Shown: positions 1 to 6,428 of the stretch, piece after piece
Layout: every line of letters starts with the position of its first letter
How positions within the stretch are numbered: the stretch's first letter is position 1
Assembly: GCA_964398785.1 (NCBI GenBank)
Contig: CAYNNQ010000060.1
Span: 1-9,349, forward strand
Source of the DNA: CAYNNQ01 sp964398785
GTDB lineage: Bacteria; Desulfobacterota; Desulfovibrionia; Desulfovibrionales; Desulfonatronovibrionaceae
DNA length: 9,349 nucleotides
Direction: 5' to 3'
Translations under genes and position numbers: made by a program
Notes under the pieces: generated by a model
The model's database searches: none
Told to the model about the DNA's origin: nothing
The model's input: only the letters and a program-made list of their open reading frames with translations

Positions 1-1988
1 TGCGGCAGGAGAACGGCGAATTCATCACCACCGATCCGGGCCAGGATATCGCTTTTGCGCAGGCACGATCTCAGCAGCCGAGCCGCGGATTGGATCAACT
101 CATCCCCCTTTCGATGTCCCCGGTTGTCGTTGACCATTTTGAGCCCGTCCAGATCGGCAACCATGATGGCCAAGGGCGTATGACGCCCTTTCATACGCAC
201 CATCTCCTGTTCGAAAAAATTCCGGCTGTACAGTCCGGTCAGGGAATCTATAGTGTTCAACTCCTCGAGTTTCTCGTTGCTTTCCTCAAGCTCCTTTTCA
301 AACTCTTCCTTTAGACGAATCTCTGCACTGAGTTTCTCGTTTGCTTCCCTGAGATCTTTGGTCCGCTCCTCCACCTGCTCTTCCAGAAAATCGCGGGCCT
401 GACGCAGGTCTTCCTCTGCCCGCCTCTGCTCGGTCATATCCCTCCCCACTCCCAGCACATGGGTAATAAGACCCTCATCGTCGAAAAAAGCTGTATTGGT
501 CCAGGTCAGAAGCCGCCACTTGCCGTCCTTGCGCCGGACATAATGTTCGTTTTCCATCACGGGACTTTGGCGGCAAAGGGAGCCAATGCCTGCCAGGGTC
601 TTGTCCTTTTCCTTTTCCGGCAGAAATTCGATCCACTTCCTGTCAGATAAATCCTGTGGTTCGCAGCCGAAAAAATCGGCATAGGTCTTATTGACAAAGA
701 TCAGGGTGGTGTCGGTAAGCCAGCGGCAGATCAATTCGGTCTGGTGTTCAACCATCTCCCGGTAGTCCCTTTGCAGGTCCTGCTTTTCCTTTGTCTCGCT
801 AATATCCACAAAAATCCCGTTCCAGATTATTTTGTCAGCCCCCTCGTTTCTTGGTACGGATCTGCCCAGTATCCACTTTATGCCGCTTGCGGTCTGAATG
901 CGGAATTCGTGCATCCAGGGAAGCATTCCCTTATAGGATTCCTGGATGGTGTCGTACAAGCCGGGAAGATCCTCCGGTATCACCAGGCCGAAGATCATGT
1001 CCTTATCAGTCAGGTCAGCGTTCCGATCGAGCTCTGCCATCGAGTAAAAGCCGCGGCTGATATGATTGAAGTCCATCACGCCCCGGCTGTCCATCTGGAA
1101 CTGATATACCGCTCCGGGCAGACTGTCTGTTACATCCCGGAGAAAGTTTCTGTTTGCTTCCATTTTCCGGGTCATTCGGGTCAGGCGGTTTAGTATCAGC
1201 CAGGTCATAAGGGAAATAAGCACAAGGGCCAGGATAGCATAGGGCAATATTTCCCGGAGAAAAATCCTGCTGGGGCGTTCGGGCTGCCAGGTCAGTCTTC
1301 TCAGGCTTGTCCCGCCCATGCCCTTCAGAAGGATCTCGGTGCCACGGGCGCCGCCCTCCGGGCTATCCTCCAGCTCCGGTGCCTGTATGTTGAAATCGGC
1401 CTTCAACCCTTCGAGGAAGTCTTTGTCCATTTCTCTGGTCAGCAGCAACACTGAGCGGGGCTTGATGGAAGGCCCGGTTTCCATGGTGTACGGGGTGATG
1501 GCGGTGGCCGCGGCAAAATAAAGTTGCCCTTTGATTTCCAGATATCCCCGCACCGTTTCCGGCCGCTGCAAGGGACTGTTTCTGGCCGCCCGGAGCATCT
1601 GTTTCAATCCGCCCCGGCTTATCTCCAACAAATCCGCCTTGCTTTCTTCACCGCCCATGTTGCTGTAAATCGTATCGTCGGCACCGGAAACTACAAATGA
1701 ACATGTGATATCCTGGTTCTCTGTGAGATATGTCCCGATATTGGAATCTATCCAATCCTTTTCAAAACTTTCCACCAGATTCAAGTAGGCCTCGTCCCAC
1801 CAGGCATATTCATGGCAGATGCCGGACACGTCCTTTTTGTTCTCTTCCAGTACCGAATTTATGATCCGTTTTTCGTTGCGCTGCTGCACCTTGTCGATAT
1901 CGTATATCGCAACTGCGACAACACTCGACATTGTCGCCATGCAGAAGAAGATAAGTGCGACCAGGAAAAGTGTGGCGGTATTTTTCAT
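1..1988 (-). CDS. Membrane CHASE4-PAS-PAS-GGDEF diguanylate cyclase, 3' end beyond window
   Basis: Predicted inner-membrane enzyme making cyclic di-GMP from two GTP under control of an extracytoplasmic signal. The frame is open from ATG at 1988 to the window edge (662 codons visible). Seen: TM helix at residues about 5-28; a periplasmic CHASE4-like region with the hallmark YAWWD at 61-65; second TM about 242-270; PAS about 283-405; second PAS about 415-525 (PAC-like end GVGRDMTEQRRAEEDL); a charged coiled coil about 521-578; GGDEF domain starting at TIDSLTGLYSRNFF. The active-site loop RIGGDEF is complete (GGDEF residues 653-657), and RKSD five residues before it fits the RxxD product-inhibition I-site. 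A cyclase is therefore expected to be active and feedback-inhibited. The start is supported by AAGGAT a few bases upstream. It lies 4 nt after the HD-GYP stop codon, suggesting translational coupling. An EAL domain after the edge cannot be excluded. Confidence 0.93.
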   Translation of the reverse strand, partial: MKNTATLFLVALIFFCMATMSSVVAVAIYDIDKVQQRNEKRIINSVLEENKKDVSGICHEYAWWDEAYLNLVESFEKDWIDSNIGTYLTENQDITCSFVVSGADDTIYSNMGGEESKADLLEISRGGLKQMLRAARNSPLQRPETVRGYLEIKGQLYFAAATAITPYTMETGPSIKPRSVLLLTREMDKDFLEGLKADFNIQAPELEDSPEGGARGTEILLKGMGGTSLRRLTWQPERPSRIFLREILPYAILALVLISLMTWLILNRLTRMTRKMEANRNFLRDVTDSLPGAVYQFQMDSRGVMDFNHISRGFYSMAELDRNADLTDKDMIFGLVIPEDLPGLYDTIQESYKGMLPWMHEFRIQTASGIKWILGRSVPRNEGADKIIWNGIFVDISETKEKQDLQRDYREMVEHQTELICRWLTDTTLIFVNKTYADFFGCEPQDLSDRKWIEFLPEKEKDKTLAGIGSLCRQSPVMENEHYVRRKDGKWRLLTWTNTAFFDDEGLITHVLGVGRDMTEQRRAEEDLRQARDFLEEQVEERTKDLREANEKLSAEIRLKEEFEKELEESNEKLEELNTIDSLTGLYSRNFFEQEMVRMKGRHTPLAIMVADLDGLKMVNDNRGHRKGDELIQSAARLLRSCLRKSDILARIGGDEFAVLLP

Positions 1989-1992
1989 ATAT

Positions 1993-2547
1993 TCATCCTT
2001 GTTTCTCTAAAACCCTCACGCACGCCCGGACAGCCTCTTCATCAAAGAGGCGGCCGGCCTGGTTTTGTATTTCCTGCAGCGCAGCATGCGTTCCCAAGCC
2101 GGGCCTGTAGGGCCGGTGCGAGGACATGGCCTCCACCACGTCTGCCACCGCCAGTATCCGAGCCTCCAGACGGATTTCATCCCCCGCGATTCCGTTCGGA
2201 TATCCGCTGCCGTCCAGTCTCTCATGATGCTGGAGCACGATTTTTGCTATCGGCCAGGGAAAATCCTTATTCTTGAGGATGTTGTAGCCGGTTCTGGGGT
2301 GCTCTTTGATGATACCGAACTCGTTTTCCGAAAGCCGGGTGGGTTTGCTCAGGACTTCGGCAGGCACCGCGATCTTGCCCAGGTCGTGGACGATTCCCGC
2401 CAGCCGGATACTCTCTACGGTATCGACATCCAGGCCCATGTCTTCTGCCATGTTTCCGGCCAGATCCGCCACCCTGGACTGGTGGCCCGCGGTATAGGGA
2501 TCCCGGATCTCCAGCATGTCGGATACTGCCTCGATGGTTTCCTTCAT
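1993..2547 (-). CDS. HD-GYP cyclic di-GMP phosphodiesterase domain (C-terminal part of a split GAF-HD-GYP gene)
   Basis: HD-GYP domains hydrolyse cyclic di-GMP to GMP or pGpG at a di- or tri-iron site. All signature residues are visible: H22 in GHQSRV, HDLGK at 54-58, H83, HHE at 107-109, DGSGYP at 112-117 and the late ILAVADVVEAM segment. The domain is about 184 residues, a complete module. Reading upstream of ATG 2547 in the same frame gives LKKALDRIKKV joined to MKETIEAVSDMLEIRDPYTAG, the usual coiled-coil entry into HD-GYP. The domain was therefore probably once continuous with the GAF protein ending at 2564, and a one-base shift in an A7 run separates them. ATG 2547 could still serve as a re-initiation start: it lies 16 nt past the GAF stop, with GGAT and AAGG upstream. 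The cyclase gene follows after 4 nt. Confidence 0.92.
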   Translation of the reverse strand: MKETIEAVSDMLEIRDPYTAGHQSRVADLAGNMAEDMGLDVDTVESIRLAGIVHDLGKIAVPAEVLSKPTRLSENEFGIIKEHPRTGYNILKNKDFPWPIAKIVLQHHERLDGSGYPNGIAGDEIRLEARILAVADVVEAMSSHRPYRPGLGTHAALQEIQNQAGRLFDEEAVRACVRVLEKQG

Positions 2548-2563
2548 GACCTTTTTGATCCGG

Positions 2564-2580
2564 TCAAGGGCTTTTTTTCA
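2564..2580 (-). other. Frameshift site (A7 run) between GAF-GAF and HD-GYP parts
   Basis: On the minus strand the GAF frame reads CTG AAA AAA AGC CCT TGA. Dropping one A gives CTG AAA AAA GCC CTT GAC, which continues open as LKKALDRIKKV straight into the HD-GYP domain. The needed change is +1 (one base skipped). That is not the product of classic -1 slippage, although RNA-polymerase slippage on A7 could produce a fraction of in-frame message. A real deletion/insertion mutation or a sequencing homopolymer error fit equally well. Confidence 0.8.
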
Positions 2581-3754
2581 GCTCAGCGCTGGAGTGATCC
2601 CTTTCAGCCCTGGCCCGCATATTAGTCATGCCATGGTCCAGGTCATTTGCCAGCTCGATTAAAATCTCCATTTCCCTGGCATTAAAGGCAGTGGAATCTG
2701 ATGCGTACAGGTTCAGGACGCCGATGACTTCTCCGTAAATCCAGAGAGGAATGGCCAGGCTTGCGGCCAGACCGTGGGAAGCAGCTTTTTTTCGCCACGG
2801 ACCCAGGGCGGAATTGGTGTGGATATCATGGCAAATCACGGGTTCGCCCTGCCTGATGGACCTCCCCGTGGGATCCGGGCCAGTTTCGGTATCCGCCCAG
2901 GTGATGTGCAGATCCCGTACATACTCCTTTTCCGGCCCGGCAAATGCCACTGGCCGCACTGATCTGGCCTCATCCTTTTGTGCAAGTCCCACCCAGGCCA
3001 GGGGATATCCGCCTGTTTCAGCGAAGATCCGACAAATTTCCCACATCAGTTCCTGCTCATGGTCGGCATGAACCACGGCATGATTGACCTTTCTCAAGAC
3101 CTGAAGGGCCCTTTCGGATCTTTGCAGGTCCTGTTCCATGTGTTTGCGCTCTATTGACTCCAGAAACACCTCGACCAAGGCCTCGACCGCCTCCTTGTCC
3201 GCCTTTGTATAGCCTGACGGCTTGTTGGCAAGCGCGATGAGGCCGCGGGTCTTCTCCCCCAGTTTTAACGGGACTCCCATAAAGCAAGTAACCGGAGGAT
3301 GGCCAGGGGGAAGTCCGCACCAGGCCGGGTGTGCGGTCGGATTATTGAATATCATGGATTGTTCTTTTTTGACCACCAGCCCGCGGATACCGCGTAGTTT
3401 ATGCTCCCCCTCCATGATGGCCTGCCTTGGATTCGACACGCTGCAGATGTCCCAGCCAGGATTGCTTATGGCCACTGTGCTGAATTGTCCGCTGGGGTTT
3501 ATTTTACCGATAAAGCCAAACCAGCTGCCCGTGATCTCTTCAGCCACGGCCAGGCATCTGACGCCCACCTGTTCATCGTTCTCACAGGCGGGGATCTCCT
3601 TCAGGAGCCGATTGATACCGCCCAGCAGTGTTTTCTGGTGCTCCAGGGCCGCTTCCTTTTTCTTCAGCTTCCGCAGCTCTTGCTTATCTGGACCTGGGCA
3701 TAAACGCTTATCCTGATCCCCGTCGTTACCGCCAGATGTATTTTTCCGGGACAT
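2564..3754 (-). CDS. Tandem GAF-domain sensor protein (N-terminal part of a split GAF-GAF-HD-GYP gene)
   Basis: 396 residues, cytoplasmic, no TM segment. A charged N-terminal linker and short coiled coil (about 22-50) precede two GAF domains. GAF1 is about 50-195 (WFGFIGKINPSG, then FMGVPLKLGEKTRGLIALANK). GAF2 is about 215-370 (GYPLAWVGLAQK, then SLAIPLWIYGEVIGVLNLYA). The GAF2 type with YPLAWVG is common in front of HD-GYP or GGDEF outputs and senses small molecules or redox state; the ligand cannot be read here. The protein ends abruptly at SSAELKKSP, just where a signalling helix should lead into an output domain. Removing one A from the A7 run at 2572-2578 fuses it to the HD-GYP domain downstream, giving one regulator of about 580 residues. 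The start is ATG 3754 with GGAG seven bases upstream. As read, the protein has no output domain. Confidence 0.88.
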   Translation of the reverse strand: MSRKNTSGGNDGDQDKRLCPGPDKQELRKLKKKEAALEHQKTLLGGINRLLKEIPACENDEQVGVRCLAVAEEITGSWFGFIGKINPSGQFSTVAISNPGWDICSVSNPRQAIMEGEHKLRGIRGLVVKKEQSMIFNNPTAHPAWCGLPPGHPPVTCFMGVPLKLGEKTRGLIALANKPSGYTKADKEAVEALVEVFLESIERKHMEQDLQRSERALQVLRKVNHAVVHADHEQELMWEICRIFAETGGYPLAWVGLAQKDEARSVRPVAFAGPEKEYVRDLHITWADTETGPDPTGRSIRQGEPVICHDIHTNSALGPWRKKAASHGLAASLAIPLWIYGEVIGVLNLYASDSTAFNAREMEILIELANDLDHGMTNMRARAERDHSSAELKKSP

Positions 3755-3766
3755 CTCCTCACTCCA

Positions 3767-3841
3767 TTATTCGTATTTATCCAGCACCCGGCGTACCAAA
3801 AGGCCCCAATCCGCCACTATCAGCCATGGCACGACTTGCAT
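3767..3841 (-). CDS. Possible 24-residue ORF just before the GAF gene
   Basis: ATG at 3841 opens a 24-residue frame, MQVVPWLIVADWGLLVRRVL plus DKYE. It has hydrophobic and charged blocks that look more protein-like than random, and ends in TAA 12 nt before the GAF start codon. It may be a leader peptide coupled to the GAF gene or the tail of a decayed receiver-like gene. No recognised family. An in-frame stop lies only six codons upstream of the ATG, so it is not an open extension of the gene before it. Confidence 0.25.
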   Translation of the reverse strand: MQVVPWLIVADWGLLVRRVLDKYE

Positions 3842-3863
3842 TGGTGCACAGGTTAGTTCTTAT

Positions 3864-3885
3864 CCGGAAATTCAAAAATTTCCGG
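3864..3885. terminator. Perfect 9-bp hairpin between kaiC and the GAF gene
   Basis: CCGGAAATT and AATTTCCGG flank a 4-nt loop (3873-3876). There is no clear T run on either side, so it may be a weak terminator, an attenuator or a processing/stability structure within the minus-strand transcript rather than a full stop. Confidence 0.4.
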
Positions 3886-3973
3886 GTTTAGAAATATATG
3901 GATTTGTACTGGGTCTGCCTCGACTTGGGAATCGCTTTCGATCTCTCCATTAATTTCTATGTTCTTTGATCTG

Positions 3974-4010
3974 TCCAGCCTTCGACTTTTTGCAGTTGCG
4001 TCTGAGCAGG
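3974..4010 (+). repeat. Dispersed repeat, copy A
   Basis: A 37-nt stretch containing TTCGACTTTTTGCAG (3981-3995) recurs in inverted orientation at 9327-9291, with about 31 of 37 positions identical and no gaps. Here it sits where the receiver-like gene loses its homology. Probably an intergenic repeat family of this genome. Confidence 0.6.
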
Positions 4011-4068
4011 TCCAGGTTTTGGGCATTGGTGGCGACTACAAGTATGGATAACCGATCTGTCATGGCCT

Positions 4069-5070
4069 CTATTCCTTGTCTGAATAATTCCGCCACCAGG
4101 GAGTCCCGCTTAATATCCCGTGCAGGTTGGTCAGGGGGTTTCCCACCTTGATGCCGTAAGGGGTGATTTCCAGTTCCCGAAGGGTGTTTTCAAAGTCTGA
4201 CAGGCGTTTTTTGAGCACGCCGATGGCCTTTTTAATCTCACCCCGGATTTCCAGGTACCTCAAAAACACGACATTGTCCGCTATATAGCTGATGCCGACC
4301 TCTGTGGCCCGGAAATCGCCGGTAACATTTTCCACCTCGTCTACCAGCAGCACCGTGACTCCCATGTTGGCCAGGTACTTGCTCAGGGAGTGGATGTGAA
4401 AGTGCAGACTCTCCCCCCGCAGGGACATGCTATACCCTTCAATGCTGTCGAGCATCACTATGCGGGCGTCTTCTTCTTCGACCTCCCTGCGGATCATGTG
4501 CGCAAATTCTCCCGGGGCATACTTCAGGGGCTCTATGTCTAAAACAGACAAGTTCTTCTGTTCCATCATCTGCCGCACAGGGATGTTGACTGCCTCGCAG
4601 CGCTTGAGCATGGTTTCCGAGTTTTCTTCAACGCATAGGGCCACGGATCGTTCCCCACGCCCGGCAGCGGACTTCATGAATTGCATGCCCAGGGTGGACT
4701 TGCCCGAGCCTGTGGGGCCGGTGATGATGGTAATGGTTCCCCGTTCCAGTCCGCCGTTCATGAGTGTATCGATTTCGGACACTCCCGAGGAGAGGCATTC
4801 GTACTCAAATTTGCGCTTATGGGCCTCTGGGTCCAGGTTGGGGTAGACGCTGAGACCCTTGTCCGAGATCCGCAGGGTGTGCACGTCCTGGACAAAATCC
4901 GCTCCGCGGAACTTTATGACGTTGATCCTGCGGTCACGTCCCGTGAACTTCATGTGAATGATCCCGTCCGCCAGGAATTGGAGATCCTCGTCCGGCGCCT
5001 CCGCGCTTCCCTCCGAGGTAAAGACAACAGTGGCGTCTTTCTCGGAGAGGAACCGCAGAAACGAGAGCAC
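4069..5070 (-). CDS. kaiC-like: KaiC-like ATPase, C-terminal part (after in-frame TAG)
   Basis: This is the downstream part of a KaiC-family (RecA-fold) ATPase read in the same frame as 5071-5523. It holds the end of the first ATPase domain (VLSFLRFLSEKDATVVFTSE) and the whole second one. Motifs: P-loop GPTGSGKS (residues 269-276 of the full protein), catalytic Glu pair in CVEENSE (about 299-300), Walker B IVMLDS (Asp about 359), then a C-terminal segment with ELEITPYGIKVGNPL. Family members are hexameric switch or clock ATPases with autokinase activity in the second domain. The only available start is a GTG directly after the TAG, with no convincing ribosome site, and a protein starting there would lack the first Walker A. 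It is best regarded as half of a broken or read-through gene of 484 residues. The receiver-like ORF begins 5 nt downstream. Confidence 0.88.
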   Translation of the reverse strand: MLSFLRFLSEKDATVVFTSEGSAEAPDEDLQFLADGIIHMKFTGRDRRINVIKFRGADFVQDVHTLRISDKGLSVYPNLDPEAHKRKFEYECLSSGVSEIDTLMNGGLERGTITIITGPTGSGKSTLGMQFMKSAAGRGERSVALCVEENSETMLKRCEAVNIPVRQMMEQKNLSVLDIEPLKYAPGEFAHMIRREVEEEDARIVMLDSIEGYSMSLRGESLHFHIHSLSKYLANMGVTVLLVDEVENVTGDFRATEVGISYIADNVVFLRYLEIRGEIKKAIGVLKKRLSDFENTLRELEITPYGIKVGNPLTNLHGILSGTPWWRNYSDKE

Positions 5071-5523
5071 CTACTTGCGGAACTGGAAGTTGTCCGTGGT
5101 CAGGTACTTGAACTGGGTCATGGAATCCATGAATATGCGGGAGGGATTTATGGCTTCTACCGCTTCAACTATTTTATGCGTGGTGGGATCACGCTCCACT
5201 TCTGCCGGGGAAAAGATGTCATAGGATTCCATTTCCGAGAAAAACTCTGATGATGGGCTTAAGTCGAGGAAATCTATGCCGGAAACGTCAAACCCGACTG
5301 CCTCGGCATTTTCCCGGAGCTGGGGTTCCGTTTCCCCCAGGGTGATAAACAGGGCCTTTTCCCCGGCCTCTATGCCCGCGGTCAGGAAATGCATCCCCAG
5401 CATGGTCTTGCCGGTGCCCGGACCGCCGCGCACCAAGTAGGATTTTCCTGCCAGCAGGCCGCCGGAGAGAATTTCATCCAGGCCGGCAATCCCGGTTGAC
5501 AGGCGGGAAAAAAAATTATTCAT
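5071..5523 (-). CDS. kaiC-like: KaiC-like ATPase, N-terminal part ending at a TAG
   Basis: Starts at ATG 5523 with AAGGGGG six bases upstream. It carries the first KaiC domain: STGIAGLDEILSGGL, P-loop GGPGTGKT at 33-40, FITLGETEPQLREN in place of the usual Glu pair, and Walker B RIFMDS with Asp 133. It stops at codon 151: FQFRK, TAG, then VLSFLRFLSE. Family members usually have Gln here (FQFR-x-QV), so CAG to TAG is a single transition. As read, the 150-residue product would lack the end of its ATPase core. Together with 4069-5070 it makes 484 residues, a normal length for two-domain KaiC homologues. This is the first gene of the signalling cluster and the only one preceded by a long AT-rich upstream region. 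Confidence 0.88.
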   Translation of the reverse strand: MNNFFSRLSTGIAGLDEILSGGLLAGKSYLVRGGPGTGKTMLGMHFLTAGIEAGEKALFITLGETEPQLRENAEAVGFDVSGIDFLDLSPSSEFFSEMESYDIFSPAEVERDPTTHKIVEAVEAINPSRIFMDSMTQFKYLTTDNFQFRK

Positions 5524-5768
5524 AATAACCCCCTTCGGATCGATAATCTATTCAAAAACAGGCAACAAGTAATGAAAGACAAATGAACCCCATTTATCTA
5601 TTGTTCCCACCTACTTTCCTTTACTTACTCCGAATCTCGAGTTTGGGTATTCTTATCGATTTCCCTTTCCGCTCTTATAACTAGTTTAGAGTTTGAAAAA
5701 GAGTATTGTATAAAAAAAATAAACCAAAAATAAGTTGGTTGCAATAATCACAGCAATTCTAATCTAGT
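5524..5768 (-). promoter_or_regulatory. AT-rich upstream region of the kaiC cluster
   Basis: No ORF with coding character was seen. The part from about 5640 to 5760 is strongly AT-rich, with minus-strand runs such as TTTATTTTTTTTATACAATA. A possible sigma-70 promoter on the minus strand is TTGCAA, 17 nt, TATTTT (about 5714-5742), leaving a leader of roughly 190 nt before kaiC. The match is partial (4 of 6 in each box), and TATACAAT just downstream is an equally good -10. No sigma-54 box was recognised. Confidence 0.3.
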
Positions 5769-5911
5769 TCAGCCCACGGCTTCTTTTACACCAGCCACCA
5801 TACTTCCGCGGCGCATCTCGCGACCGAATCCCACTTTAACCAATTGCTCCACGGTAATGGGAATTCCTTTTTACCGGAAACAACAATATTGCGGATGTCT
5901 TCCATTCCCTT
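5769..5911 (-). pseudogene. Relic of a CzcA/CusA-type heavy-metal RND efflux pump
   Basis: Two overlapping frames read KKGMEDIRNIVVSGK and then GIPITVEQLVKVGFGREMRR followed by GSMVAGVKEAVG and a stop at 5769. Removing two A from the A5 run at 5868-5872 joins them. The joined segment follows the HME-RND pattern (D-I-x-N-I-V-V ... G-I-P-V ... D-V-A-x-V-x-x-G-x-E-x-R-R-G ... G-E-x-x-x-G) found in the periplasmic docking part of CzcA/CusA. Only about 45 residues remain of a protein of about 1,040, so it has no function. Its 5' side abuts the IS110-like relic at 5923. No other piece of the pump was found. Confidence 0.55.
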
Positions 5912-5922
5912 CTTTTGGGGAC

Positions 5923-6050
5923 TGATCGAATAATTACGAAAATTCACGCCGTTAAAATGGAAAAGGGCCAGTTCCGGATGGAAACTAGCTAATGGGGTGC
6001 ATAGTAAAAACGGCAACCATTGCCGTGGCCAGAAAGCTTGTGGCCTACAT
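5923..6050 (+). mobile_element. IS110-like transposase 3' relic, copy 1
   Basis: 128 nt, close to 90% identical to 8035-8161. Read on the plus strand it encodes LTPLKWKRA-like sequence and then TIAVARKLVAYM, the C-terminal helix typical of IS110/IS1111-family transposases (A-x-A-R-K-L). An extra base relative to copy 2 (around 6005-6016) breaks the frame. Similarity starts abruptly at TGATCGAATAATTACG and ends at 6050. The catalytic domains are absent. Confidence 0.55.
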
Positions 6051-6087
6051 GCTGAAGGGGGGTCAAGTGATGAGGAAAAGGATTGGA

Positions 6088-6362
6088 TTAATTGTCTGCG
6101 GCTCGGTTTACCAGATCTGCGAATTCTTCCAGCGATTCTGTTTTGATGACTTTTCTGGTCAGTGCTCGCAGACTATCCAGGGTGGATTATGTAGTCCAAA
6201 TCCGGGATATATGCCTTGAACTCTTCAGAAGGCAGATCAATCGTCAATTTTTAGCCGGTCCCTCGGTACTCTCTGTAAAAAACGCTTGCACGGGAAAAAA
6301 TATTTTAATGACCTTATCCACAGCCTGCGGGACGTACCGCAATCCGTGATAGATCTTTTGGA
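6088..6362 (-). pseudogene. Decayed ORF of unknown family
   Basis: Three short minus-strand segments in different frames look coding and can be joined by single-base changes in runs. They are LQKIYHGLRYVPQAVDKVIK and onward (6362 to about 6248), IDLPSEEFKAYIPDLDYIIH (about 6244-6182), and LDSLRALTRKVIKTESLEEF then ADLVNRAADN with a stop at 6088. One added A near 6249 and one removed C near 6181 restore a frame of about 90 codons. I do not recognise the family. The short acidic C-terminus would suit a small cytoplasmic protein such as an antitoxin, but that is only an impression. It lies downstream of the permease. Confidence 0.35.
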
Positions 6363-6428
6363 GCTAAGCAGATATTCCCTCTGGCTGGGCATTTTCCGTG
6401 CAATACGCAAGAGCACTTCAACGTCCGG

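Larger units (their letters stand above)
3853..4063 (-). pseudogene. Truncated receiver-like gene following kaiC
   Basis: ATG 4063 lies 5 nt after the kaiC stop, with AGAGG in front of it. It encodes MTDRLSILVVATNAQNLDLL then RRNCKKSKAGQIKEHRN and a stop at 3950. The first 20 residues look like the first beta strand and helix of a response-regulator receiver domain (ILVVATNAQNLDLL). Such small receiver proteins are common next to KaiC-like ATPases, but here no phospho-acceptor Asp region follows. At residue 20 the sequence runs into a dispersed repeat (3974-4010). Skipping one A in the A5 run there opens another frame that ends at 3853 with EADPVQIHIFLNPEIFEFPD. The likeliest reading is a receiver gene cut short by the repeat. 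The identity of the second-frame tail is unknown. Confidence 0.45.

Noticed and set aside
744..1193. 149-residue plus-strand ORF
   Set aside because: It lies opposite the CHASE4-PAS-GGDEF gene, whose motifs are unmistakable; no family features of its own.
2572..2578. Programmed -1 ribosomal frameshift at A7
   Set aside because: Joining the frames needs +1 (or loss of one A); a -1 shift gives a different frame that does not enter HD-GYP.
2065..2625. 186-residue plus-strand ORF
   Set aside because: Antisense shadow of the HD-GYP domain with odd composition and no motif.
5071..5073. TAG in kaiC as a pyrrolysine codon
   Set aside because: Pyrrolysine is known mainly in methylamine methyltransferases. 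The site corresponds to an ordinary Gln in KaiC, and no pyl gene is in the window.
4681..5250. 189-residue plus-strand ORF that spans the kaiC TAG
   Set aside because: Antisense to both KaiC halves. The minus-strand reading carries all Walker motifs, so the plus frame is a mirror effect.
5786..6016. 76-residue minus-strand ORF as a real gene
   Set aside because: It crosses the edge between the IS relic and the efflux-pump relic and leaves the pump frame at the A5 run, so it is a chance fusion of relics.
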